Shown piece by piece: positions 1 to 10,700 of a stretch of DNA of 64,000 nucleotides. The notes beneath the pieces were generated by a model, which was not told where the DNA came from, made no database searches, and worked only from the letters and a program-made list of their open reading frames with translations. Source of the DNA: Caenorhabditis remanei (Eukaryota; Nematoda; Chromadorea; Rhabditida; Rhabditidae); the NCBI RefSeq assembly GCF_010183535.1, contig NC_071331.1, forward strand, positions 21,266,001 to 21,330,000. The letters are read 5' to 3'. Position numbers and translations under genes: made by a program. Numbering within the stretch: the first letter of the stretch is position 1; every line of letters starts with the position of its first letter.

Positions 1-19
1 CGATTTGGATTACTCAAAA

Positions 20-375
20 ATTGACGATAGATTCGGCCTTCCAGCCAAATTTCCGCAGTTTTGAAACCCATTTTGACCAATTTCAGAGCATTTTGAGTTT
101 GGTGCCCTAGAAACCCAAATTTGGAGGTTTCCAGGCCACCAATCTCAAAATGCTTTGAAATTTACCAATATGGAGCTCAAAACTACGAAAATTCGGTGCT
201 CAATGAAAGAAAAGTGCTCAATTTCAGCGAAAAATAGAGCCGTTTTCCTCAGAATTCAACGATTCTGAGAATTTTGAGTTCGGTGGCCTAGAAAACCAAA
301 TTTTGAAGTTTCTAGGCCACCAACCTTAAAACGCTCCAAAATAAGTCAATATGGTGCTCAAAACTCCGGAAATTT
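20..375. repeat. Two palindromic TGGCCTAGAAA repeats
   Basis: Two copies (about 20-205 and 265-375) of a short palindrome whose core reads TGGCCTAGAAAC, spacer, then GTTTCTAGGCCA. The outer arms contain AGCATTTTGAG and its complement, and the full-length form begins TTGACGATAGATTCGG. They lie downstream of the last visible exon of the minus-strand gene, so presumably in its next intron. The same family recurs through introns of this gene, the helicase and the collagen. Confidence 0.85.
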
Positions 376-498
376 TGTGACAAAGCTGAAATTCTTCAAT
401 CAGATGTCCTAAAATCACAAAATTGAAGGTTTCTAAGTCATTTTCAGCCGATTTTTGTGATTTTTGGGTCAAAATTTCTCCAATTTCCCATCGATTAC

Positions 499-3400
499 CT
501 CACTGAACCATGCCTTAATCTTGGGTTCATACTGCGAATAGTGGGCCTTCCGTTTCTCCGCCATTTCCTGTTTGTATTCAGCCTTCTTCACCCACGTCAT
601 TCCCTTCATAGTCGCACGATCCTTTGTTTTTTCGACACATTTTTGGACGGAGAACTTGAAAATGGGATTTTCGAACGAATTGCGTTGGACACCCGACAGA
701 TTCTTCTCACACCATTGACACGCTTCGTTGAATGCCTGAAATTTGGAGATTTTCGGGGGAAAATGCCAATTTCAGTTGGAAAATGTGATTTTTAGACTGA
801 AAATCGCGTTTTTTTCACTCCAGAGATCATTTTTAGTCGAAAAATCGCATTTCCTGTAAAGTTTTTCAGCTAGAAACCGTTAATTATCATTTTGACGCTC
901 AAGACCACACTTTTGGTGCTTTTCAGTCAAAAAATTCGAATTTTCAGGCATTTCAGAGCGCAAAACGTTATTTTCAGCGCTTCATAGCACTTTGCCTCGT
1001 ATAATTCAGTTTCAGCTTGAAAAACCTCATTTTCAAGTTATTTCGACACTAAAAACGTCTATTTTGGGAGTTTTTCGGTCACTCATTCAAAATTTGACGA
1101 TAGATTCGGTCTTCCTGCGAAAAATCCGGAGTTTTGAGCCCCATATTGACCAATTTCAAAGCATTTTGAGTTTGGTGGCCTAGAAAACTCCTAATTTGGA
1201 GTTTTCTAGGCCACCAATCTCAAAATTCTCTGAAATTGATCAATTTGGGTCTCAAAACTGCGGAAATTCAGTGCTCAATGAAGGGAAAGTGTTAAATTTC
1301 AGTCGAAAATCTCATTTTTGGAATTTCAGCTCAAAAATGCAATATTATCTTATTTTCACGCTAAAAACCAACTTTTCGGGTAATTTTTATTCAAAAATGT
1401 CCATTTTTTGGGCCAAAAACGCCTTCTTGAAGATCCATAACTGGTTTTTAGGTTAAAAACCGATTTTAGGTCGCTTTTAACCTCTAGCGAAATTTCCGAA
1501 GTTTTGAGCCCCATTTTGACCGATTTCAGAGCATTTTGAGTTCGGTGGCCTAGAAACCCAAATTTAGAGTTTTCTAGGCCACCGAATTCAAAATGCTCTG
1601 AAATCGGTCAATTTAGGGCTAAAAACGTCATTTTTGGAGCTTTTCGGTCGGAAAATAGAGTTTTCCAGCATTTTCAAGCCGACGAAGGAAATTTTTCGGC
1701 TGAAAAACTCAATTTTGTAAAATTTTAGCCTAAAAACGCCATTTTTAGGTCATTTCGACGCCAAAATCACCCAATTTTTACCTCCAAATCCCTCTTTTTC
1801 CACGCATCATCCAACTTTTTGAGTCCGACGGCCGTCCTCCGTTCTCCCCATTTCGACGGTGAGAACATTGGCGCCGTCTCTCCGCCATTCTCCTCTTTCT
1901 TCACAAATTTATCCATCAGTCCACTCGATCCACCGTTCGCCATCTTTTTCGCTCGTTTCTCCTCTTTTTCCGCCAGTTTTTTCGCCTTTTCCTCTTCTTT
2001 TTTCCTCATTTCTTCGTCTTTTTTCTTCTGTTTCTCTTCTTTTTCTTTTTTCAATTTCTCCGCCTTCTCCTTATCTTTCGCCTCTTTTTCCTTCTTTTTA
2101 TCCAGAAGACGACGACTTTGTGAGGTGGCTGGGCCGCCTGAGGCGCGTGGAGCACGACGCTGAAAATTTTTTAGTGAAAAAAAAAGGAGATTTTCAGCCG
2201 TGTTTGACATTTATAACTTGAAAATGCCATCATTTTTCAGATTTTCAGCAAAAATTGGCCCATTTGGAGAATTTTGAGTCGGTGGCCTAGAAACCCATTT
2301 TTTCCGGATTTCTAGGCCACCAATCTCCAGATGCTCCAAAATACGTCAATATGAGCTTCAAAACGCGACAAATCTCATGGAAACAGCCTAATTTTCAGCT
2401 GAAAATCACCAAAAACTTAAAATCCTTCTATTTCAGACCGTTTTTAAGCAATTTTCGAGCGAATTCCGCATATTTTAGATAGTTTTACTGATTTTAAATT
2501 CATTTTTTCGTCTAAAATTAATTTAAATTCACTCAAAAATCGAAAAAATAATCAAAATCACGAATTCCGAAGATTTTTCAGTTGGTGGCCTAGAAACGGA
2601 TTTCTAGGCCACCAATCTCAAAATGCTCTAAAATACGTCAATATGGGGCTCAAAACTTCAGAAATTTCATGGAAAAGCCGATTTTCCAGCTAAAAATCTG
2701 TTAAAATCATCTAAAAATCCGAATTTTCAGATTTTTAGGTCACCGAATTCTGAAAATTGCGAATTTTCATCAGTTTTCAACCAAATTTTCTGTTTAAAAT
2801 CAATTTTCCTTGCTTACCGCAGGAGTACTATTTCCATTCTTTTTCTCTCCATTCTCCTCCTTCTTCACTTCCGTCACGTCATCTGAATCAGAATCCGAAT
2901 CCAAATTGACGACGGCAGCAGCAGAAGACGTGTTGGCTGCTCCAGAAGCACGTCGATTCGCCGAAGAGAAAATCGGAGCGAATTTCTTCGTCTCTCTGAT
3001 GGGATTCGTCTTCAGAAGTTCCTCTTTCACTTTCCAGATCTTATCGTCGACAAGAATGACGTCATCGATGGCGATTTGTTTGATTTCCTCAACGGAGAGT
3101 CCCTTTTTGCGTCTGGAAATTGGAAAACCCTGATTTTCAGCACTTTCAGCATACAAAATCAGCAAAATTCAAGAGATTTTGAACCAAAAATCAAAATTTG
3201 ACGATAGATTCGGTCTTCCAGCGAAATTTCCGCAGTTTTTAGGCCCATATTGACTGATTTCGGAGCATTTTGAGTTTAGTGGCCTAGAAACCCAAATTTG
3301 GAGTTTTCTAGGCCACCAACCTCAAAATGCTCAGAACTATGGCAATATAGGACTCAAAACTGCGGAAATTCGGTGCTCAACGGAAAGTTCCTTTTTGCGT

Positions 3401-6400
3401 CTGGAAATTCCAGAATATTTAGAAAATTCGAAAAGAATTATGAAAATATGGGAACATCGGGAATTTCAGCACTTTCAGCATATTTTTGCATAATTTTGAA
3501 CCGAAAATCGGTATTTTTGGAGCATTTTGAGTCTAGAAATACTATTTCAGACCAAAAATCCAGAAAATCCTGATTTTCAGCATTTTCCGCATGCAGAAAT
3601 CATTTTTGTGTCATTTTTTTTCGTCATTTTCAAAATTTTGTCATAATTTCTAAATGAACCAAAAATCACATTTTTCAGTATAAAGGGACTCTTTTTCCCC
3701 TAAATTCGATCAAATTCGGGATTTTAAGATTATTTCCTCGTGATTGTACTCAAAACTCCTGAAAAATCTTTCGAAGCGCGAATTTTCAGTCCAAAAAAAT
3801 GAAATTTCAACCATTTTTGGACTGAAAATTCGCGTTTCGAAAGATTTTTCAACAGTTTTGAGCACAATCACGAGAAAATAATCTTAAAATCTCCAAAATT
3901 CGATCAAATTTTGTGGAAAAAAAGTTATTTTATACTGAAAAATTTGAAAATCACGAAAAAAAACTATTATAAAAAATGATTTCTGTATGCGGAAAGTGCT
4001 GAAAATCTGGATTTTTGGTCTGAAATAGTATTTCTAGACTCAAAATGCTCCAAAAATGCCGATTTTGGCATCAAAATGCACGAAAAATGCCGATTTTCGA
4101 CTCAAAATGCTTCAAAAATGCCAATTTTCGGCCTAAAATGGCTGAAAATTGTCGATTTTGGCATCAAAATGCTCGAAAAACGACGAATTCGGCATCAAAA
4201 TGCTCGAAAAACGACAAATTTGGCGTCAAACTGCTCGAAAACCGCCGAATTTGGCATCGAAATGCTCGAAAAATGTCGACTTTGGCATCAAAATGCTTCA
4301 AAGATGCCGATTTTCGACTCAAAATGCTCGAAAAATTTCGATTTTTGCATAAAAATGCATCAAAAATGCCGATTTTCGGCCTAAAATGGCTGGAAAAAAG
4401 CCGATTCTTGGCTCAAAATTCCTCGAATCTCTCTGAAATTCTCTCCATTAATTGCCCATAATTACCTCAAATCTCGGTGTCCAATTTTCGTTCCATCCTC
4501 CATCGTATACATAGTGAGTCCTCCTCTCTTCTCACATGTCTGTACCACATATTCCTTTCCTCCACTTACGACAGTCTCTCCGATATAATACTTCTCATCC
4601 ACCAGATCCTCTATTTCATCCAGTAAATCGTCTTTTGACAGGGTACCTGAAGGAGAAATTGGGGATTTTGGAGGGGAAAATGGCTGAAAATAGTGAAAAA
4701 TCATCAAAAATCAGCCAAAAAATCGCATATTCACGATAGATTCGGTCTTCCTGCGAAATTTCCGCAGTTTTGAGCTCCATATTGACCAATTTCTGAGCAT
4801 TTTGAGTTCGGTGGCCTAGAAACCCAATTTTGAGTTTTCTAGGCCAGCAAACTTAAAATGCTCAGAAATAGGTCAATATGATGCTCAAAACTGCGGAAAT
4901 TCGGTGAAATTCATCCAAAAATCATGATTTTCAGCCAAAAAAAGCACGAATATTATAATTGAATCTTAAATTTCAAGACTCTACTCGACTTATTCGAAAT
5001 TTGAAGATAGATTCGGTCTTCCTGCGAAATTTCCGCAGTTTTGAGCTCCATATTGACTAATTTCTGAGCATTTTGAGTTCGGTGGCCTAGAAACCCAAAC
5101 TTGTAGTTTTCTAGTCCACCGAACTCAAAATGCTTAGAAATATGTCAATATGGGGCTCAAAACTGCGGAAATTTATTTTTCAAACGAAAAATGACGTTTT
5201 CGCATCCAGAAAAGTCAGAGAACGGTCTTAATACTCGATATGGATATATTACTCTGATTTGACCGATGTATAGATAAAATTCACCAAAATCGTCAAAAAT
5301 TGGTCAATTTTGTTCAAAAAACGTTGAAAATGTCAGTTTTCGATTAAAAAATAACTGAAAAATACGCTTTTGACCCTGGATTGATTGAAAAATGGGATTT
5401 TCAGATGAAAAATTGGTCGAAAATCAAAAAAAAATCTGAAATTTCAGATTTTCAGATATTCATTTATAAGTGAGTGAACAAGTGTGCAATCAATGAATAA
5501 CAGCTAGAAAACGCTGAAAAACTCGGTTTTTAACCTGAAAACCGGTTAATAACCCTGAAAAACTACAAAAATAGCTGAAAATCATCAAAATCCACTGAAA
5601 ATGCACCAAAAATCACTGAAAAACTACAGAAAACCGACGTTTCCGCTAGAATTCCAATGAAATCATGCGTTTTCCGCCTGAAAAACGCGCGAAAATCAAT
5701 AAATACCACATAGATTTCGCAGTAAACAAGTGAATTTCGAAAAAATGGAAAATTCTTGAAAATTGTTATAAAAATCTCTGGAAATGTCATTTTTCAATGG
5801 TTTTGAGCGGGAAAACTTAGATTTTGTGGTGAAAATCCGGAAAAACCCAACAGAAATAGGTGAAAAAGCTGAAATCCGGAATTTCAAAACTCACTATTAT
5901 GGATTTTTGTGTAGACTTCGATGGCTAGAGGTTTCGGCAGACGGGAAACAGCTGAAAATGTCAATTTAAACAAAAAATTGCAAAATTTTCGTGTTTTTAG
6001 GATTTTTTTCGGTAAAAATCAAAAAAATCAGTTTTTTCCGAAAAAATCTGAAATTTTCAGACAATTTTCTGGATTTTTGAGTGACAAACCTTCTCCATTT
6101 TGCTCTTTTTCCATTTGATCGTTTTCTTGAATGGAATCCGATGGTTTCGAGACAGAAATGCTGAAAGAAATCGGAGAAATTCGGAGAAAAAATGAAGGAA
6201 TTCAAATATTCGCAATGGGGCGCGTTTGCTGACACCGGGTCAATTTTGGCGGGAAACTAGGATTTTTGAATGTTTTCACATGAAAATGGGGGTTTTCAGG
6301 GTGGAAAAGTGATTTTTGATGGGTTTTTGAGGGCAAAAATAAGGGAAAATTTAAAAAATTATGTAAAAATCAATGAAAATCCAGGAAAAATGAGGAAAAT

Positions 6401-6665
6401 CGACGAATTTCGGGGGAAAACGAAAAACCCCCATTTTTCTCAGTATTTTCTGTTTTCCAACGCTACAAATTGAATTCCAAACACCATAAACACCAAATAG
6501 ATCAAAAATTGACGAAAAATTGAAATTAACAACAAAAAAATTAAGAAAAAGTTGGCAATTTTCAATTTTTTCTTAATGATTGAATCCTTACTCGGCACTC
6601 GAAGCGGTCATCGTCGTTGCCGTCTCCAAATTGCCAATTTCACTTCCAAACGACCGTTGGCTCAT
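499..6665 (-). CDS. ACF1/WSTF (BAZ1)-like chromatin-remodelling subunit, 5' part
   Basis: Predicted exons in minus order: 6665-6592, 6160-6090, 5951-5895, 4646-4466, 3112-2818, 2159-1782, 735-499. All junctions are phase-consistent, giving 431 codons without a stop; the gene continues past the left edge. Residues ~68-130 (DEIEDLVDEKYYIGETV, then SRRKKGLS-type sequence across a splice) and the phrase APIFSSANRR match the end of the WAC region and the conserved FSxANRR segment of BAZ1A/ACF1 and BAZ1B/WSTF. These are DNA-binding partners of ISWI nucleosome-spacing ATPases in the nucleus. Residues ~240-300 are a Lys/Glu-rich helix, as in the family, followed by a basic block. The start at 6665 opens a short Ser/Thr-rich leader and is followed by a good GTAAGG donor. 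The N-terminal half of the WAC domain was not found; it may have diverged or lie in an exon missed near 5560-5790. The C. elegans counterpart is probably athp-2, but orthology is inferred only from these motifs. The promoter region is shared head-to-head with the helicase gene at 7754. Confidence 0.72.
1091..3380. repeat. Five TGGCCTAGAAA palindromes in introns
   Basis: Copies at about 1091-1275, 1495-1630, 2260-2375, 2572-2672 and 3195-3380, in three successive introns of the ACF1-like gene. Copies at 1091 and 3195 keep the outer TTGACGATAGATTCGGTCTTCC-like end; others are trimmed. Each could fold into a hairpin in the pre-mRNA. No coding capacity. Confidence 0.85.
3510..4065. repeat. ~550-bp imperfect palindrome
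   Basis: The stretch from about 3510 reads outward into its own reverse complement, ending near 4065, with the centre around 3800. Matching landmarks are GAGTCTAGAAATACTATTTC versus its complement at ~4020-4040, and CGAAGCGCGAATTTTCAGTC versus its complement at ~3820. It lies in an intron of the ACF1-like gene and contains no gene. It looks like a foldback insertion. I did not find a clear target duplication. Confidence 0.7.
4040..4415. repeat. 31-bp tandem repeat, about 12 units
   Basis: Unit resembles TCAAAATGCTCCAAAAATGCC followed by GATTTTGGCA. The first units start at 4040 and 4071, giving a 31-bp period with point differences. Because 31 is not a multiple of three, the array happens to stay open in all three plus frames and produces spurious reading frames. 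It sits in an intron of the ACF1-like gene beside the large palindrome, whose right edge has the same unit, so it probably grew from that edge. Confidence 0.85.
4733..5175. repeat. Two full TGGCCTAGAAA palindromes
   Basis: Copies at about 4733-4905 and 5003-5175, both with the ACGATAGATTCGGTCTTCC-type outer end. They sit in the intron between 4646 and 5895. The remainder of that intron (5180-5890) holds AT-rich sequence with many TGAAAAT words and no exon that I could support. Confidence 0.8.
6244..6256 (-). promoter_or_regulatory. E2F-type site TTTTGGCGGGAAA
   Basis: An exact match to the classical E2F/DP consensus (TTTSGCGGGAAA) lies in the first intron of the ACF1-like gene, about 85 bp upstream of its second exon. 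A second E2F-like core, TTCGCGCC at 6875-6882, lies in the divergent promoter. E2F control would suit a replication-linked chromatin factor, but binding is inferred only from the motif. Confidence 0.45.
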
Positions 6666-7753
6666 TCGCTTAATTGCTTTTTGACAGAATTCCACTCTTT
6701 ATACAGGTTTTGTGAGTTTTTAGCTGAAATTGAGGTGTTTTAGGGTGAAAAATGATGAGAAAATCGATAAAATCGACTAAAAAACTCGAAACACACGCAA
6801 AAAACCAAAAAAAGGTGATGAAAACGAGAGGAATGCGGGAAATCACGGCGGTTATTGATTCAAAATGACACCTCTTCGCGCCAATTTGACGACTCGCTAA
6901 ACAACACGCGGGCGGGATTTCGGAGTGTCGTTGCCCGTATTTTCGAAATTAATTTTTTATTTGTTTTAGCGGTTTTCTGTTGATTTCAGATAGATTTTTG
7001 CACTTTTTCGAGTATTTTAAGGTCAAAATTCGAAATTTTAATAGTTTATTAATTAAAATACTATAAAAAATCACTGAAATCCCTTTGTTTTTAGTCAGAA
7101 ATCTTTTTTCGAATTTTTTGATTTTTTTGTAATTAAAAAAAAGTTAATTTTGTAGTGTTTAGAGTGATTTTCAACCTGTTTCCACTCAATGCCCTGCCGA
7201 AATTCGTGATTTTCAAGTCAATTTCAAAGATTTTTTTTTTAGATTTTTGGGATTTTTATCATTTTTTGGCAATTTTTGAAGATTCTGTCAAGTTTTGGAT
7301 GTTTCTGACTAAGTTTACAAAGTTTATTACTGAAAAATGGGTGATTTTCGTGATTTTTCAGTTGGATTCTTAATTTTGGCCCGAGTTCACAGTTTTTTTC
7401 GAATTTTTGAGTTAAAACTGTGATTTTGGCGTTTTTTGGGCAATTTTCATGGAATTTTTCAGCTGGATCTGCAGAATATTTCTTTCAGCTTGGTCTTGAC
7501 TCACTATTGACAGTTTTGTGGTCGGATTTCCACTAGAAAACGTCAATTTATCTTTTTTTTGGCCGAAAATTGCAATTGTGCTTGTTTTGGCCCGGATTTT
7601 CAAGGAAAACCTGTAAATTTAAAGTTTTTCAATAGAAATCTGCTCAATTTTAGCCCAATTTGTATCCAAAAACTCGAATTTTTACTCGTTTTCCTCTGTC
7701 TTTCCACTAAAAACCCTCTAATTTTTCAATTTTCAGCCCTTCCAGCACCAATC
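6666..7753. promoter_or_regulatory. Divergent promoter region
   Basis: About 1.1 kb separates the ACF1-like start (6665, minus) from the helicase start (7754, plus). The segment 6840-6950 is unusually GC-rich for the window and contains TTCGCG, GGCGGG and CACGCGGGCGGG words, consistent with a constitutive bidirectional promoter. The rest is AT-rich with TTTTTGAATTTT-like runs. No other gene was seen. Confidence 0.5.
7734..7736 (+). other. Probable trans-splice acceptor (TTTTCAG)
   Basis: TTTTTCAATTTTCAG ends at 7736, 17 bases before the helicase ATG, with no upstream coding exon in phase. That is the usual position and sequence of a spliced-leader acceptor in Caenorhabditis. A 5'-UTR cis intron is the alternative. 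Confidence 0.5.
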
Positions 7754-10700
7754 ATGGGTCGAGATCACAAAGAGCACAAACGTCATCGTTCCCGTTCGAA
7801 AGAGCGAAAACGGAGTCGAAGTAGATCACCGCGGGATCGTCGAGATAGAGATAGAGATAGTCGAAGAGACAGAGAGAGACAGAGAGATTACGATAGACGG
7901 GGAGATGATAAGATGAGAGATAGAGAGAAACAGAGAGACCCAGACAACAAACAGAGACAACAGGAGACGAAGAAGGAGAGCAAATCTGCGGTGTTCGAGA
8001 TGGAAGAGTCGAGAAATGGTATGGGAAATGGAGAGAAATGAAAAAAAAACATGAAAAATCGAGATTTTAGGCTGGAAATTCGTGATTTTCAGCGAAAAAA
8101 CTACGGTTTTTAGATTGAAAACAACATTTTTGATTGAAAATTTGTAATTTTTCAGCGGAAAAACGAAATTTTCAGCTTAAAAACCTCATTTTTTGGCTGA
8201 AAACTCGTGATTTTCTGCGAAAAAAAACCAGAATGTTGACTAAAACAATACTTGAAAAATGGGGTTTTCGATGTATTTTCAGCCAAAAATCCTGATTTTT
8301 ATTGAAAATTCGTGATTTTTCAGCTCAAAAACCTCATTTTTGGTTGGAAATCCACTATTTTGAAGTTAGATTTAATGATTACTGCTTCAATTTTGAAATT
8401 CAGAAGGCAAATTAAATGTGTGGCAAAATTTTCACTGAAAAATGACATTTCCCCCGGAAAATTCATGATTTTTGAGTCAGGATTTGATTTTCAGCACAAT
8501 ACCTCGAATTTTCATCTGCAAATGAGGTTTTTAGAGAGAAATTACCAGTTTTTCATGAGAATCCGATTAAGAAACGCGATTTTTCGTTAGTTTTGACATT
8601 TTCAGCAATTTTCAGCAATTTTCAGCTAAAAATTCGGTTTTTTCATGAGATTTCTGAAGTTTTGAGCCCCAAATTGATATGTTTTGGAGCATTTTAAGAT
8701 TGGTGGCCTAGAAACCCAAATTTGGAGTTTTCTAGGCCACCAACCTCAAAATGCTCCAAAATACGTCAATATGGGGCTCAAAACTTCAGAAATTTCATGA
8801 AATAACCTATTTTTCAGTTGAAAATCGCTGAAAATCACTGTAAGCTCAAAACTCCGCCGAACATTGTAGAAACCTTAAAAAACCTTATTAAAAAAAAAAA
8901 ACCTTATTTTTAATTCCAAAATCATGAATTTCCGCGAAAAATGTGGTTTTCGAGCCAAAAACGAGCAATTTTGGCCTAAAAATCACTACTTTTCAGTCTA
9001 AAGTCTCGTTTTTCAGCTTTTTCAGCCTGAAATTTCACATTTTCACCATAAAAATCAACAAAATTTCAGACATTGACGACATTCTCGGCATGAAAGACGT
9101 GGATTTGGAGAAGGAAATGGAGCGGCGACGTCGAAATGTGGAATTATGGAGAGCGAAGAAGAAGAAGGACGAATTGGATCAAGCATCAGAAGCCTCCGAC
9201 GATAAGAATCGAAAAAAGAAGGCGTGGAATCTGGATGACGAGGACGACGAAGACGAATTCGATGTTTTGAGTCAAGAAAAGTCTGAAAAATCTGAAAAAT
9301 CCACAGAAAACGGTCAAAATATCGAAAAAATCGATGAAAAACCGGTGAAAATGGAGGAAGAAGACGAAGAAGAGGACCCTCTGGACGCTTTTATGGCTGA
9401 AATCTCAAAGAAAAACGCCAAAAAATCTGGAAATTCGGGACAAAAGTCATCTGGAGTCGTGACGATTATTCAGGAGGAGAAACCGGAAAAAGAGAAAGGA
9501 CAGTTGCTGGAAAATGAGGATAATATGGATATGGTCATTGATGATTTCGATATTGAGACGGCTGCCGCCTCTTTATGTCATAAAGGACGAATGTTGGCTG
9601 CAACTGATCATTCGAAAGTTTATTATAGGAAGTTTAAGAAGAATTTCTATATTGAGGTAGGTTTTAAGCTGAAAATTTGGGTTTTTCGTGAAATTTCTGA
9701 AGTTTTGAACCCCATATTGACGTATTTCTGAGCATTTTCAGATTGGTGGCCTAGAAATCCGGAAATTTGGATTTCTAGGCCACCCAAGTGAAATCGCGGT
9801 TTTCGACGATTTTCAGCGATTTTCTGCTAAAAGTTCGGATTTTTTATGAAATTTCTGAAGTTTTGAGCCCCATATTGACGTATTTCTGAGCATTTTGAGA
9901 TTGGTGGCCTAGAAATCCGGGAATTCGGGTTTCTAGGCCATCAATCTCAAAATGCTCCAAAATAGGTCAATATGGTGCTCAAAACTTTGGAAATTTCACT
10001 GGGAGACCGAATCTATCGTCAAATTTTTAATTAAAGATGTCATTTTCATCAGTTTGTTGACTGAAATTCTATTACAACGGGCTGAAATAGTGAGATTCGA
10101 GATTCTTAGGGATTTTCAGCGATTTGCAGGTGAAAATTCGGAAGTTTTCATGAAATTTCTGAAGTTTTGTGCCCTATATTGCTATATTTAGGATCAATTG
10201 GAGATTGCTGGCCAGAAACCTCCATATTTGGGTTTCTAGGCCACCAACACAAAAATTGTTTAAAAAACATCAATTTTTGACAATTTCTCATAGCGAATTC
10301 GTTTTACCCGTGCGAATTGAGCATAAGAGACAATGAATTTCTAAGAATTAGCTGGAATTTGCAGAAATTTAGTTTCAAATAGGTAGTTTTGACATTTTTA
10401 TGTGATTTTCAGCAATTTTCAGCAAAAAATTAGGTTTTTCTATGAGATTTGATGAGTTTTGAGCCCCATATTGATGTATTTTGAGCATTTTGAGATTGAC
10501 GGCCTAGAAATCCGCATATTTGGGTTTCTAGGCCACAAATCTCAAAATGCTCCAAAGTATAGCAATATGGGGCTCAAAACTCGGCAAATCTCATGAAAAA
10601 ACCTTATTTTCAGCTGAAAATCGCTGAAAATCACATGAAAATGTCAAAGCTACATATTTGAGACTAATTTTCACGAAATTTCTGTGAATCCTGCATATTT

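Noticed and set aside
1819..2221. Plus-strand Ser/Phe-rich frames of 114-120 codons
   Set aside because: Shadows of the Lys/Glu-rich exon of the ACF1-like gene on the minus strand.
4045..4461. 138-codon open frame rich in CFW-type repeats
   Set aside because: It is the 31-bp tandem repeat, open in all three frames, and lies in an intron of a minus-strand gene.
5563..5895. A possible exon encoding the start of the WAC domain (VYCEIY...FRAFFRRK)
   Set aside because: Weak resemblance only; no donor in a usable phase, and an acceptable splice bypasses it.
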